Shown one piece after another: positions 31,251 to 41,130 of a DNA stretch of 64,000 nt. A model generated the notes under the pieces. That model worked only from the letters and a program-made list of their open reading frames with translations, made no database searches and had not been told where the DNA came from. The stretch lies in NCBI RefSeq assembly GCF_008365385.1, contig NZ_QOVF01000002.1:866915-930914 (forward strand), read 5' to 3'. Source of the stretch: Halopseudomonas laoshanensis (lineage in GTDB: Bacteria > Pseudomonadota > Gammaproteobacteria > Pseudomonadales > Pseudomonadaceae). Each line of letters starts with the position of its first letter. Positions within the stretch are counted from its first letter, which is position 1. A program made the position numbers and the translations under genes.

Positions 31251-34200
31251 TTGCCAACATCATTCGATGGTCAGTCGCAAACCGGTTTCTGGTATTGCTG
31301 GCGACGCTGTTTTCGGTCGCCTGGGGCATATGGTCGATCCAGAACACCGCCGTTGATGCGCTGCCTGACCTGTCCGACGTTCAGGTCATCATCCGCACAC
31401 CCTATGCCGGGCAGGCGCCGCAGATTGTTGAAAATCAGGTCACCTACCCGCTGGCGACGACCATGCTGTCGGTTCCCGGGGCGAAGACCGTGCGGGGCTA
31501 TTCATTCTTCGGCGACAGCTATGTGTATGTTCTTTTCGAGGACGATACAGACCTGTACTGGGCGCGATCGCGGGTGCTCGAGTACCTCAGCCAGGTGCAG
31601 AGCCGGCTTCCCGAAGGCGCTGCGCCAGCGCTGGGCCCTGACGCCACCGGAGTAGGCTGGATCTATCAGTACGCTCTGGTGGATCGCACCGGCCAGCACG
31701 ACCTTGCTCAATTGCGGTCGCTGCAGGATTGGTTCCTGCGTTACGAGCTGAAAACCCTCCCCAATGTTGCAGAGGTCGCGCCGATCGGAGGTATGGTTAA
31801 GCAGTACCAAGTAGTGCTGGATCCGATAAGGATGGCCAGTCAGCAGATCACTCAGCAGCAGATCAGGCAGGCGGTTGAAGAGGCCAACCAAGAGACGGGC
31901 GGAAGCGTACTGGAGCTTGCCGAAACCGAATTTATGGTTCGCGCCTCGGGCTATCTCTCATCACTGAAAGATTTCCGTACCATTCCGCTCGGCTTGGGCG
32001 CTACTGGCACGCCGATAACACTTGGCGATGTCGCGCATATTCAATTGGGACCGGAGATGCGCCGGGGGATTGCCGAGCTGGACGGCGAAGGCGAGGTAGT
32101 CGGTGGCGTGGTGATCTTGCGCAGCGGAAAAAATGCCCGCGAAACGATCACCGCAGTGCAGGCCAAGCTTGAAGAGCTGAAGAAGAGCCTCCCTGATGGA
32201 ATTGAGGTGATCACTACCTATGACCGCAGCAAGCTGATTGACAGCGCCGTTTCCAACCTCAGTTTTAAGCTTCTGGAAGAATTCATTGTTGTCGCGCTGG
32301 TGTGCGCCCTGTTCCTCTGGCACCTGCGTTCATCGCTGGTAGCGATTGTCTCTTTGCCGGTGGGTATCCTGATCGCCTTCATCATCATGCAGCGGCAGGG
32401 GGTGAACGCCAACATCATGTCCCTGGGGGGAATCGCGATCGCCATCGGCGCCATGGTCGACGCTGCGATTGTGATGATCGAAAATGCCCATAAACACATA
32501 GAAGCCTGGCACAAGAAAAATCTGGGCAAGAAACTTGAGGGCGCCGAGCACTGGAAAGTTATCACCAATGCAGCTACCGAAGTCGGTCCGGCACTGTTCT
32601 TCAGCCTGCTTATCATCACCTTGTCGTTTATTCCGGTTTTCACACTGGAAGCCCAGGAGGGCCGGCTATTCGGCCCGCTTGCCTTCACCAAGACCTATGC
32701 CATGGCGGCAGCCGCAGGGCTGTCGGTCACCCTGGTTCCGGTACTGATGGGTTATTGGATCCGCGGCAAGATTCCCGACGAGCATCGCAATCCAATCAAT
32801 CGCGGACTCATCTGGATATATCAGCCGGCTCTCGAAGCCGTGCTCCGTTGGCCGAAAACTACCATCGTGATCGCATTGGTTATTTTTCTGACGGCACTTT
32901 GGCCGATCTCCCGGCTGGGTGGGGAGTTTCTGCCGCCACTGGATGAGGGTGACCTGCTGTACATGCCAACGGCGTTACCCGGTCTGTCTGTTCAGAAAGC
33001 ATCGGAACTGCTGCAGCAGACCGACCGCATGATCAAAAGCGTGCCTGAAGTAAAACGCGTTTTCGGCAAGGCGGGTCGTGCCGACACTGCGACCGATCCG
33101 GCACCGCTGACCATGTTCGAGACCACCATCCAGTTCAAGCCCCGGGACCAATGGCGTCCGGGAATGACGCCTGAAAAACTGGTAAAAGAACTCGACAAGG
33201 CAGTGCAGGTGCCTGGGCTGGCCAACCTGTGGATACCGCCAATTCGCAACCGTATCGATATGCTGGCCACCGGCATCAAGAGTCCAATCGGGGTCAAGGT
33301 GTACGGCTCGGACCTGGTACAGATTGACAAGGCCACGCAAGCGGTCGAGCGCATCGCCAAGACGGTTCCAGGCGTAAGTTCGGCTGTCGCCGAGCGACTC
33401 ACCGGTGGACGCTATATCGATGTCGACATTGACCGCAGCGCGGCTGCACGTTACGGGCTGAACATTTCCGAAGTGCAGTCGATCGTGGCGGGCGCCGTCG
33501 GCGGTGCCAACATTGGCGAAACCGTAGAAGGGCTGGCTCGTTATCCCATCAGTTTGCGCTACCCGCGCGAATGGCGTGATTCATTGACCGACTTGCGCAA
33601 CCTGCCGATCTACACACCCGAGGGAAGTCAGATCACCCTCGGAACGGTGGCACAGGTCAGTGTGACGGATGGTCCGCCGATGCTTAAGAGCGAAAATGCC
33701 CGTCTTACTGGCTGGGTTTACATAGACGTACGCGATCGCGACATGGCTGCGGTGGTGAACGACCTGCGTACCAGAATCGACAGCGACGTGCCCCTGGAAT
33801 CAGGCATGAGCATTAGTTACTCCGGCCAGTTCGAGTTTATGGAGCGCGCCAATGCCAAACTGAAGATGGTGGTGCCGGCTACGCTACTAATCATTTTTGT
33901 GCTGCTTTACCTCATTTTCAACCGGTTCAGCGAAGCCTTACTGATCATGGCGACGCTGCCATTCGCTCTGACTGGCGGTGTCTGGTTCCTCTACCTGCTT
34001 GATTACAACCTGTCGGTAGCAACTGGCGTGGGATTCATTGCGCTGGCAGGCGTATCGGCCGAGTTTGGCGTGATCATGCTCTTATACCTGACCAATGCCT
34101 GGAGCGAGCGGGTGAATGCAGGGCGTACGGACCGACCGGCACTCCTTGAAGCAATTCGTGAGGGCGCCGTGCAGCGCGTAAGGCCCAAGGCGATGACCGT

Positions 34201-34402
34201 GGCAGTCATCATAGCTGGCCTGCTTCCAATCCTGCTTGGCAGCGGTACCGGTAGTGAAATCATGAGCCGTATTGCTGCACCAATGGTAGGGGGCATGATT
34301 ACCGCCCCGCTTCTGTCCCTGTTCGTACTCCCGGCGGCTTATCTCCTGATGAGACGCCGGTCCATTAAGCAAGCCAAACCACAATCTGGAGATTCACTAT
34401 GA
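31247..34402 (+). CDS. cusA: CusA-type Cu/Ag RND pump
   Basis: 1051-residue proton-driven pump for Cu(I) and Ag(I). Starts [22 protein letters not shown]; helix-4 motif [20 protein letters not shown] is the CusA form. Met residues line the periplasmic cleft. The last segment [25 protein letters not shown] is typical. Overlaps cusB and cusF by four bases each, so the four genes are tightly coupled. Confidence 0.95.
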   Translation: MIANIIRWSVANRFLVLLATLFSVAWGIWSIQNTAVDALPDLSDVQVIIRTPYAGQAPQIVENQVTYPLATTMLSVPGAKTVRGYSFFGDSYVYVLFEDDTDLYWARSRVLEYLSQVQSRLPEGAAPALGPDATGVGWIYQYALVDRTGQHDLAQLRSLQDWFLRYELKTLPNVAEVAPIGGMVKQYQVVLDPIRMASQQITQQQIRQAVEEANQETGGSVLELAETEFMVRASGYLSSLKDFRTIPLGLGATGTPITLGDVAHIQLGPEMRRGIAELDGEGEVVGGVVILRSGKNARETITAVQAKLEELKKSLPDGIEVITTYDRSKLIDSAVSNLSFKLLEEFIVVALVCALFLWHLRSSLVAIVSLPVGILIAFIIMQRQGVNANIMSLGGIAIAIGAMVDAAIVMIENAHKHIEAWHKKNLGKKLEGAEHWKVITNAATEVGPALFFSLLIITLSFIPVFTLEAQEGRLFGPLAFTKTYAMAAAAGLSVTLVPVLMGYWIRGKIPDEHRNPINRGLIWIYQPALEAVLRWPKTTIVIALVIFLTALWPISRLGGEFLPPLDEGDLLYMPTALPGLSVQKASELLQQTDRMIKSVPEVKRVFGKAGRADTATDPAPLTMFETTIQFKPRDQWRPGMTPEKLVKELDKAVQVPGLANLWIPPIRNRIDMLATGIKSPIGVKVYGSDLVQIDKATQAVERIAKTVPGVSSAVAERLTGGRYIDVDIDRSAAARYGLNISEVQSIVAGAVGGANIGETVEGLARYPISLRYPREWRDSLTDLRNLPIYTPEGSQITLGTVAQVSVTDGPPMLKSENARLTGWVYIDVRDRDMAAVVNDLRTRIDSDVPLESGMSISYSGQFEFMERANAKLKMVVPATLLIIFVLLYLIFNRFSEALLIMATLPFALTGGVWFLYLLDYNLSVATGVGFIALAGVSAEFGVIMLLYLTNAWSERVNAGRTDRPALLEAIREGAVQRVRPKAMTVAVIIAGLLPILLGSGTGSEIMSRIAAPMVGGMITAPLLSLFVLPAAYLLMRRRSIKQAKPQSGDSL

Positions 34403-34755
34403 AAGCCAAACTGGCACTCGTTCTCGCCCTCGCACTGACTCCAGCAGCCTTTGCTGAAGAGATGAAAGGTATGGACATGAAGCACAGCATGCCTATGGAC
34501 AATATGAAGATGGAGCAAACGGATACCGCTGCGCAGAGCGCAAAGGCGACAGGTACCGTGCGCAACATCAAGCTGGATAAAGGTACTGTCACTATCGCCC
34601 ACGGGCCCGTACCAGAACTTGAATGGCCCGCTATGACCATGGGGTTCAAGGCAACGCCTGAACAGCTTGAGGAGCTCAGCGAAGGGGACGAGATCGAGTT
34701 TGAATTCACCTCACAAGGGATGAATTCTACCATCACTTCGATCAAGCAACTTTAA
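34399..34755 (+). CDS. cusF: CusF periplasmic copper/silver chaperone
   Basis: 118 residues. Signal peptide ([17 protein letters not shown]), Met/His-rich lead ([15 protein letters not shown]), then the CusF barrel: [32 protein letters not shown] in two blocks, holding the His-Trp-Met-Met copper site. Delivers Cu(I)/Ag(I) to CusB. Last gene of cusCBAF. Confidence 0.92.
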   Translation: MKAKLALVLALALTPAAFAEEMKGMDMKHSMPMDNMKMEQTDTAAQSAKATGTVRNIKLDKGTVTIAHGPVPELEWPAMTMGFKATPEQLEELSEGDEIEFEFTSQGMNSTITSIKQL

Positions 34756-34890
34756 CCAGCGCCCATGGTTATCGACCCTTGTGGTGCGGTAGCCATGCTG
34801 ACTATGCCTTACTCATTTGTAAGCCTTCCAACAGCTTCCTGTCAGCCTCATACGGTTAATCTGCATACATTCCCAACAATGAGGTGACAC

Positions 34891-35175
34891 ATGAAAAAGC
34901 TAACTTTAACTAAAATGATTATTCCCCTGGCCTTGGCGATCGCGTCTTCATTTGCAATGGCGGAAGACGGCAGTGATTACGCGCTGAGTAGTGCACCCCG
35001 AGCGCAAGCGGCAAAAATGGTGCCACCGTCAACGCACCAAAATTCCTATTTTGTTGGGGCGGCTGACGCAGGCACTCTGCAAAAAGCAGAGAATCCACGC
35101 ATGAAATGCGAGATGATGACGAAAGTTTGCGCTGGGAAGATGCACGCTATGGGGAACCCGGCAGCAAACAAGTAA
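34891..35175 (+). CDS. Small secreted PtrA-like protein, paralogue of 13238-13453
   Basis: 94 residues: signal peptide (KMIIPLALAIASSFAMA), mature start EDGSDYALSSAPRAQ shared with the 13238 protein, then a Met/Cys-rich C-terminus (MKCEMMTKVCAGKMHAMG) that could bind copper. RBS GAGGTGACAC precedes ATG 34891. Upstream DNA resembles the 13238 promoter (CAGCTTNCTGT...CTCAT...GGT). Stands between cusF and the sensor kinase. Confidence 0.72.
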   Translation: MKKLTLTKMIIPLALAIASSFAMAEDGSDYALSSAPRAQAAKMVPPSTHQNSYFVGAADAGTLQKAENPRMKCEMMTKVCAGKMHAMGNPAANK

Positions 35176-35300
35176 TGTCGCCGAGAATTTGATGCAGCCG
35201 GAGCTATCCTTGCTCTATCGCAGGATGGCTCCGTTGCGTATGGTTCCATGCCCCAAGAAGCGGTATCTTGGGATTGTCTGGCCATGAACGGGAAACAGGA

Positions 35301-36668
35301 ATGATCAGCTTGTCCCTGCGAAGCAGAATGGCGCTCCTTTTTATAATAGTGGTCACAACCGTTCTGGCGTTCGCTGCCGTGAGCTTTGATTTTTTTTGTC
35401 GCCTGCATTTTGAGCATCAGGATGAACAGGTTCTCCAGCACAAAATTCAGACGCTGAAGTCGGTTCTGACACGTAAAGACAGTTTTGAGTCATCCATGGT
35501 GCCCGACATCGACCGATTGCTTGACACTTCATTTGGCTTTGCTGCCGTGATTAAAGCCGGAGATCGCGTCGTTTATTCACATCACAACCTGTCCGAACAA
35601 TATCTGCCTGTACATAACTCCGGGAATGCTGGCGGGTGGCTAATTCAAGTGGGCCCCAACCTTTACACGGGAACTACCCAGCGGATCGGTGAATGGGCGG
35701 ATGGAGAAGGGACAATTCACCTGGCCCTAGACGTCACGCACCGCACCCACTTTTTTGAAATGATTCGGCGGTGGTTTATTTATACATTGATAATCAGCGC
35801 AATTCTCAGCGGCCTGCTTGGCTTTGCCTTTATTGGTCGAGGGCTCAAGCCGATATCCAGGCTGTCAAAGACGACTTCCACCATCACTGCCCATTGCCTG
35901 GACACTCGAATCCCTACCGAATCGGTGCCAACCGAACTGCACGAACTGGTCAACAGTTTTAACGCCATGCTTGAGCGATTGGATAATTCCTTTCTTCGCC
36001 TATCGGCCTTTTCAGCGGACATCGCGCATGAGCTACGTACGCCGCTAAACAGCATGCTGACACAAACTGAAGTCGCGCTGATGAAGGATCGCTCTGACGA
36101 AAACTACAAGGACATCCTGTTGTCGACGCTGGAAGAGCTCCGCCGGATGTCGCGTATGGTTGACGACATGCTATTTCTGGCCAAAGCCGACAACGGCATG
36201 ATTACCCCCGATTTCGAGAATCACGACCTGGCAACTATCGGATCGAGCGTGCTCGAATACTACGAATATGCGGCCGACGAAAAGGGCTTAAAACTGGTCA
36301 TGAGTGCCGAAGGCGCCACTTGGGTAAAAGGTGACAACCCCATGTTGCGGCGGGCAGTTTCGAACATCTTGTCCAATGCAGTTCGTTATGCGGACGAAGG
36401 TTCTGTTATCGATATTGATGTATTGAGAGCGGATCAATGGGTGCTCTTGAAGGTGAGCAACCAAGGCCCTGTCATTCCTGCCGAGCATATCGACAAGCTC
36501 TTTGACCGCTTTTACCGGATCGATACTGCGCGACGTGAGGGCAGCACCTTGAATGCGGGGCTGGGGATGGCTATCACTCGCTCAATCATCGAGGCCCACA
36601 AGGGGGCAGTCGAATGCAGGTCTGCGGTCGGAATCACAACATTCGAGATAAGATTGCCGGTAGCCTGA
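35301..36668 (+). CDS. Heavy-metal sensor histidine kinase (CopS/CusS type)
   Basis: 455 residues. Membrane helices near 11-33 and 160-180 flank a periplasmic sensor. H-box FSADIAHELRTPLNSMLTQTEV, N-box NILSNAVRY, G-box NAGLGMAITRSI; the G2 box reads NAGLGMA instead of GTGLGLA but is functional-looking. ATG 35301 fits the family N-terminus; upstream starts are unsupported. Ends 16 bases from the end of the convergent regulator gene, an unusual order for a kinase-regulator pair. Confidence 0.9.
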   Translation: MISLSLRSRMALLFIIVVTTVLAFAAVSFDFFCRLHFEHQDEQVLQHKIQTLKSVLTRKDSFESSMVPDIDRLLDTSFGFAAVIKAGDRVVYSHHNLSEQYLPVHNSGNAGGWLIQVGPNLYTGTTQRIGEWADGEGTIHLALDVTHRTHFFEMIRRWFIYTLIISAILSGLLGFAFIGRGLKPISRLSKTTSTITAHCLDTRIPTESVPTELHELVNSFNAMLERLDNSFLRLSAFSADIAHELRTPLNSMLTQTEVALMKDRSDENYKDILLSTLEELRRMSRMVDDMLFLAKADNGMITPDFENHDLATIGSSVLEYYEYAADEKGLKLVMSAEGATWVKGDNPMLRRAVSNILSNAVRYADEGSVIDIDVLRADQWVLLKVSNQGPVIPAEHIDKLFDRFYRIDTARREGSTLNAGLGMAITRSIIEAHKGAVECRSAVGITTFEIRLPVA

Positions 36669-36684
36669 GCCGGCAACGCCACGT

Positions 36685-37368
36685 CTAGTCGGACTGAGTG
36701 CCGTCGATAAAATAACCCATGCCCCGCGCTGTGTGAATCAACTTGACCGGGAAATCATCGTCGATTTTCGCGCGTAACCGCCGGATGGCAACCTCAATGA
36801 TATTGGTGTCGCTGTCGAAATTAATATCCCATACCTTCGATGCGATAAGCGACTTGGATAACACTTCACCCCGCCGGCAAAGCAGGAACTCAAGCAACAT
36901 GAACTCCTTTGCGGTCAGATCAATGCGCTTTCCACCGCGCTCGACTCTGCGCTTGAGCAGGTCCACCTGAAGATCCTCAATGGCCAGGGTAGTCTGGACG
37001 GTAGCACCGTTTCCCCGACGCAGAAGCGACCTCACCCGAGCAAGCAACTCGGAGAACGCAAAAGGTTTGATCAGATAATCATCTGCCCCGAGCTCTAGGC
37101 CTTTTACTCTATCTTCCACTCGATCTCGAGCACTCAGAAACAGTGCAGGCGTCTCACTACCTGCGTCACGCACCCGCTCAAGCACCTGCCAGCCGTCCAG
37201 CCCCGGCATCATCACATCTAGAATCAGCAGATCATATTCCTCATCAAGCGCCTGCTGGACTGCATTAATACCATTCGTGACCAAGTCGACTACAAACCCG
37301 GCTTCAGCCAAACCCTGTTTCAGGTAAACGCCGGTCTTCGGCTCATCTTCTGCAACCAATATTTTCAC
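36685..37368 (-). CDS. copR: CopR/CusR-type response regulator
   Basis: 227 residues starting at GTG 37366-37368, with AGGAG seven bases upstream; the ATG at 37398 would put 10 extra residues before the receiver. [16 protein letters not shown], phospho-Asp in [31 protein letters not shown], then winged helix with [28 protein letters not shown] cop box (37431-37446) lies just upstream, suggesting autoregulation. Convergent with its probable kinase. Confidence 0.9.
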   Translation of the reverse strand: MKILVAEDEPKTGVYLKQGLAEAGFVVDLVTNGINAVQQALDEEYDLLILDVMMPGLDGWQVLERVRDAGSETPALFLSARDRVEDRVKGLELGADDYLIKPFAFSELLARVRSLLRRGNGATVQTTLAIEDLQVDLLKRRVERGGKRIDLTAKEFMLLEFLLCRRGEVLSKSLIASKVWDINFDSDTNIIEVAIRRLRAKIDDDFPVKLIHTARGMGYFIDGTQSD

Positions 37369-37430
37369 AATCAAGCTCCTGCCTATGCAACAGCTCATTG
37401 TGCAGTTCTCAGCACAGAGATGCTATTACC

Positions 37431-37446
37431 TGTCAGAAATGTAATC
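37431..37446 (+). promoter_or_regulatory. Cop-type box upstream of copR
   Basis: TGTCAGAAATGTAATC; on the minus strand it is followed by GGTAATAGCAT, a plausible -10, about 50 bases before the copR start. Confidence 0.65.
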
Positions 37447-37490
37447 GACAGGATCCAACACACAGCAAGTGTTAGCGCGTCGAACGGATT

Positions 37491-37520
37491 GGCGCGTCGG
37501 GGATTGCCCCCGAGCGCGCC
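37491..37520. terminator. Stem-loop behind the four-helix copper protein gene
   Basis: GGCGCG-T-CGGGG-ATTG-CCCC-CGA-GCGCGCC, a strong G+C hairpin seven bases after the minus-strand stop at 37527. No T-run, so termination is likely but not certain. Confidence 0.55.
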
Positions 37521-37526
37521 AAGCGA

Positions 37527-37853
37527 TTAACCAGCCATCCGCTCACATTCATCTGCACAGGCCATGCAGGCTTCGGCGCAGCGCTGACAATGGTCCGCTT
37601 CGTGCTTCTTGCACTCTTCGCCACAGGCGCGGCAGATTTTGGCGCAGATACGACAAAGTTCAGCGGCATAGTCGCTGTCTCTTGCCATAAAAGCGGCGGC
37701 GACCTGACAGATCTCAGCGCAGTCCATATCCAGCTTGATACATTGCGCCATCATTTTTACGTCGTCTTCGTTGAGGCAGGCTGCTGCGCAGGTTTGACAG
37801 GCGACTGCACAGTTGTTGCAGGCTTGAATGCAGGATTCATATTGGGTATGCAT
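37527..37853 (-). CDS. Four-helix-bundle copper-binding protein (Csp-like)
   Basis: 108 residues, no signal peptide, about 16 Cys in helices with CxxxC spacing: ESCIQACNNCAVACQTCAAAC, CIKLDMDCAEIC, LCRICAKICRACGEEC, HCQRCAEACMACADEC. This is the DUF326/Csp3 pattern of cytosolic copper-storage proteins that hold many Cu(I) ions inside a helix bundle. ATG 37853 has GGAG nine bases upstream. A cop box lies about 115 bases upstream at 37968. Confidence 0.92.
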   Translation of the reverse strand: MHTQYESCIQACNNCAVACQTCAAACLNEDDVKMMAQCIKLDMDCAEICQVAAAFMARDSDYAAELCRICAKICRACGEECKKHEADHCQRCAEACMACADECERMAG

Positions 37854-37967
37854 ACGTTTATCTCCACAATTAGCGATTTGAATGCGCCTTGCCCCAGCAA
37901 GCCAGGACAAGACACTCCATTTAGTCGACTGACAGATCCGTTGAGAAGTTTCTGAACAAGTACAACC

Positions 37968-37983
37968 TGACAAAACTGTAATG
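37968..37983 (+). promoter_or_regulatory. Cop-type box between Csp-like and cis-prenyltransferase genes
   Basis: TGACAAAACTGTAATG. On the minus strand it precedes TTGTACTTG, a possible -10 for the Csp-like gene; it also lies about 195 bases before the divergent prenyltransferase. Confidence 0.62.
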
Positions 37984-38178
37984 TTCCAATCGGGTGAGTG
38001 ACATGTTCAATTAGTACCTTCGTTGAGCGCGCTGAGAGGATAAAAGTGTACTGTGACAACCAGTACTAATAATGAGGGTAACGCTCAGCTCCCCTAAAAA
38101 TGTCATCTTAAGCAACAGGCATTGGATCGGGTGAGCGTTCGCGATGACCGTTTGCGGGATATTGAAAGGATAATTGCA

Positions 38179-38793
38179 ATGGCGAAAAACACTACTCCGT
38201 GCCATGTCGGTTTCATTCCCGATGGAAACCGCCGCTGGGCGGCGGATCATGACCTGCCCAAGGAAGCGGGATATGCTTATGGCATCGCCCCGGGATTGCT
38301 GCTGTACGAGAAATGTAAAGAATACGGAGTCAAGGAAACATCAATCTTCTGCTTTACCCAAGACAACACCAAGCGGCCTTCCATTCAGAAAAAGGCATTC
38401 AGCGATGCCACCGTTACATTTGCGTTGGAGATCGTACGCCGTGGAGCCGCGCTTCTTGTTGTCGGCGATGAGACCTCGGCGCAATTTCCCGAGGAATTAA
38501 AAGAATTCCGCCAGCGCCAAGGCGTTGGAATGAAGGTAAATTTACTCGTCAACTATGGTTGGGAATGGGATCTGACCGGCCTTCAAAAAGGTAGCCTGCG
38601 TTCGAATGAAGTGTCACGTCTGGATTTAATCGTTCGCTGGGGAGGAGGGTCACGATTGAGCGGTTTTCTCCCGGTACAGTCGGTTTATGCCGATCTCTAT
38701 GTCAGAGATGAATATTGGCCAGACTTTGCTCCGCAGCATTTTGAAGATGCGCTGGCCTGGTTTAAAAATCAGGACCAAACACTCGGCGGCTAA
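38179..38793 (+). CDS. Cis-prenyltransferase (UppS-like), divergent
   Basis: 204 residues of the undecaprenyl diphosphate synthase family, which joins isoprene units to make lipid carriers. HVGFIPDGNRRWA carries the catalytic Asp and Asn-Arg-Arg; LIVRWGGGSRLSGFLPVQSVYADLYV matches the RTGGE-RLSNF-LWQ block. Two usual features differ: the NYGGR motif is NYGWEWDL, and RTGGE is RWGGGS. It is shorter than typical UppS (about 240). ATG 38179 has AAGGA eight bases upstream. Alone between copper genes; substrate unknown and probably not the housekeeping enzyme. Confidence 0.82.
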   Translation: MAKNTTPCHVGFIPDGNRRWAADHDLPKEAGYAYGIAPGLLLYEKCKEYGVKETSIFCFTQDNTKRPSIQKKAFSDATVTFALEIVRRGAALLVVGDETSAQFPEELKEFRQRQGVGMKVNLLVNYGWEWDLTGLQKGSLRSNEVSRLDLIVRWGGGSRLSGFLPVQSVYADLYVRDEYWPDFAPQHFEDALAWFKNQDQTLGG

Positions 38794-38899
38794 TAGCGTT
38801 GCTATCGCTGACAGCTGTGGCGCAGCAGTTCATGATAACTACTACAAACCTTTTGACGGCCGTCAGCACGTTTCCGACACTGACGACCGACAGCTAGCG

Positions 38900-39193
38900 T
38901 CACTCGGCCTTTTCAAGCTCGGTAACAATGTAGTTACCACCTTCTTTGTCAGCACGGAATCTGACCTTGTCCCCGGCAGTCAGCCCTTCCAGCTCCGCCG
39001 CATTCTCGACCCTGAACACCATGGTCATGGGAGGCATTTTCAGGTTGTCGATCGGGCCGTGGCGCAAGGTGACACGCTGCCCAGCCTGATCAATCTTTCT
39101 CAGCTCACCTTCGGTCATGGCGTCATGCTCGTCTGCCATGGCGGAGGTGGCAGTAAGCGCACATGCCACAAAGAACATCATTACTTTTTTCAT
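38900..39193 (-). CDS. CusF-like periplasmic copper-binding protein
   Basis: 97 residues: signal peptide (VMMFFVACALTATSAMA), then TEGELRKIDQAGQRVTLRHGP and MPPMTMVFRVE, the CusF barrel with its His and Met ligands; the copper-capping Trp of CusF is replaced (DNLKMPPMTM). ATG 39193 has AGGAG seven bases upstream. Last gene of the minus-strand copper operon starting at 43323. Confidence 0.85.
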   Translation of the reverse strand: MKKVMMFFVACALTATSAMADEHDAMTEGELRKIDQAGQRVTLRHGPIDNLKMPPMTMVFRVENAAELEGLTAGDKVRFRADKEGGNYIVTELEKAE

Positions 39194-39224
39194 CGTATTG
39201 CTCCTGTTACTCAAGGTTAATAGC

Positions 39225-39716
39225 TCAGTTCGTGCTTACTTCAAGACCGCCAACCATGCCGGCTTGAAAGTGCCCTGGCAGCAGGCAAGCAAAGTCAAAG
39301 CGCCCGGCTCGATTGAAGGTCCAGATCAGCGTTTGCGTTTGCCCCGCTGCTACGTGCGCCATATAGGGCTCGTCATGCTCCATACCCGGAAATTTGGCCA
39401 TCAGTGCGGCATGCTCTTTCAGCTCCGCAGCGGTGCCCAATACCAGTTCATGCAGCATTTTCCCTTCGTTTTTAATTACCAGTTTCAGCGTCTCACCCTC
39501 AGCCACTTCGAAATGATCCGGGGTAAAGCGCATGTTGTCGTTCATGCGAATGACTAACTCGCGATCTACCTGGTCCTCGCTTGCGCCGATGCCCCAGGCC
39601 TTTTGCTCCGGCGGCATCGCACTGCGCGCGCTATCTTCGGCGTCGCCATGCGCCAATACGCCGAACGACAGCGTACTTAGCGCCGCAATGACTGTTATCC
39701 GTATTAACGTGTTCAT
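39225..39716 (-). CDS. Cupredoxin-family periplasmic protein
   Basis: 163 residues. Signal peptide (ITVIAALSTLSFGVLAHG), plastocyanin-like fold: MRFTPDHFEVAEGETLKLVI, His in KMLHELVLG, and C-terminal CLLPGHFQAGMVG with Cys-His-Met type-1 copper ligands. Probably binds Cu(II) and shuttles electrons or copper with the adjacent multicopper oxidase. 22 bases between the two genes. Confidence 0.88.
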   Translation of the reverse strand: MNTLIRITVIAALSTLSFGVLAHGDAEDSARSAMPPEQKAWGIGASEDQVDRELVIRMNDNMRFTPDHFEVAEGETLKLVIKNEGKMLHELVLGTAAELKEHAALMAKFPGMEHDEPYMAHVAAGQTQTLIWTFNRAGRFDFACLLPGHFQAGMVGGLEVSTN

Positions 39717-39737
39717 CTGTATATCTCCCGTTGCAGA

Positions 39738-41129
39738 TTAATGTCCGGAATGCCCGGTGGGTTTGCGTACTTGCACTTCAACCGCCGGCTTGCCGGTAGT
39801 CGATTCGGACTTGAAACGCGCCGGCTCGGCCAGAGGCCCGGTCCACTCGAAAGCCTGGGTGCCTTCCGGCTGCCGATACCAACCAGGATCGCGGTAATCA
39901 CCGGCAGGCTGATCTGCACGTACTTTGAGCATGGTGAACATGCCGCCCATTTCCACCGAGCCAAAGGGCCCGTCACCGGTCATCATCGGTATGGTGTTCT
40001 CCGGCAGCGGCATCTGCATTTCCGCCATATCGGCCATGCCCCGTTCGCCCATCACCATGTAATCGGGGATCAGATCATTGATCTGCGTAACCACCTTGCG
40101 GTGATCAACGCCAACCATCGTCGGCACGTCATGGCCCATGGCGTTCATCGTGTGGTGGCTCTTGTGGCAGTGAAAAGCCCAGTCACCGAGATCGCTGGCG
40201 ATGAACTCGATCTGCCGCATCTGACCCACTGCCACATCGGTGGTCACTTCCGGCCAGCGTGCACTGCGCGGTACCGGTCCGCCGTCGGTTCCGGTGACCT
40301 CGAACTCATGGCCGTGTAGATGTATGGGGTGATTGGTCATGGTCAGATTGCCGACGCGGATCCTCACCTTGTCATCCTTACGTGCCACAAGAGGGTCAAT
40401 CCCGGGAAAGACCCTGCTGTTGAACGTCCAGATGTTGAAATCAAGCATCTCCATGATTTTGGGCGTGTAGCTTCCCGGCTCGACGTCATAGGCGTTGAGT
40501 AGAAAACAGTAGTCGCGGTCTACCTCATCGATGTTTGGATGGCTATCGCGCGGGTGGGTTACCCAGAAACCCATCATCCCCATAGCCATCTGCACCATTT
40601 CATCCGCATGCGGGTGATACATGAAGGTCCCGGGGCGCTTGGCTTCGAACTCATACACATAGGTTTTGCCCGCCGGGATAGCACGCTGATTCAGGCCAGC
40701 CACCCCATCCATGCCGTTGGGCAACCGCTGCCCATGCCAATGGATACTGGTATGTTCCGGCAGCTTGTTGGTAACAAAAATACGGACTCGGTCACCCTCT
40801 ACCACTTCAATCGTAGGCCCAGGCGATTGGCCGTTATAGCCCCAGAGATGGGCATTGAAGCCTGGAGCCATCTCCCGCACTACCGGTTCCGCAACCAGGT
40901 GAAACTCTTTTACACCGTTATTCATGCGCCAGGGCAGCGTCCAGCCATTGAGCGTCACCACCGGCTTGTAAGGCCTGCCAGTATTCGGCTCCAGTGGCGC
41001 CATGGTATCCGGACTGCCCTGAATTACCGGCTCGGGCAACCCCGCCAAAGAAACCCGGCTGACCGAAGAAGCAGCAACGGCTGCCGTTATGGCACCCGCG
41101 CCCATGAAGAAATCACGTCGTGAAACCAT
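39738..41129 (-). CDS. Periplasmic multicopper oxidase
   Basis: 463 residues. Tat signal SRRDFFMGAGAITAA. Copper motifs in order: SIHWHGQRLPNG, MYHPHADEM, NHPIHLHGHEF, and WAFHCHKSHHTMNAMGH. The last lacks the usual HCH-xxx-H-xxxxM spacing of laccases in detail but keeps His-Cys-His and Met. A Met-rich stretch (MADMAEMQMP) follows. Oxidises Cu(I) in the periplasm. Ends TGHSGH. Confidence 0.9.
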   Translation of the reverse strand: MVSRRDFFMGAGAITAAVAASSVSRVSLAGLPEPVIQGSPDTMAPLEPNTGRPYKPVVTLNGWTLPWRMNNGVKEFHLVAEPVVREMAPGFNAHLWGYNGQSPGPTIEVVEGDRVRIFVTNKLPEHTSIHWHGQRLPNGMDGVAGLNQRAIPAGKTYVYEFEAKRPGTFMYHPHADEMVQMAMGMMGFWVTHPRDSHPNIDEVDRDYCFLLNAYDVEPGSYTPKIMEMLDFNIWTFNSRVFPGIDPLVARKDDKVRIRVGNLTMTNHPIHLHGHEFEVTGTDGGPVPRSARWPEVTTDVAVGQMRQIEFIASDLGDWAFHCHKSHHTMNAMGHDVPTMVGVDHRKVVTQINDLIPDYMVMGERGMADMAEMQMPLPENTIPMMTGDGPFGSVEMGGMFTMLKVRADQPAGDYRDPGWYRQPEGTQAFEWTGPLAEPARFKSESTTGKPAVEVQVRKPTGHSGH

Positions 41130-41130
41130 G

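Noticed and set aside
34828..34850. TGTCAG...GGTTAATC upstream of the 34891 gene as a fifth cop box
   Set aside because: The spacing is six bases too long for the 16-base form; it fits better with the separate element shared with 13238.
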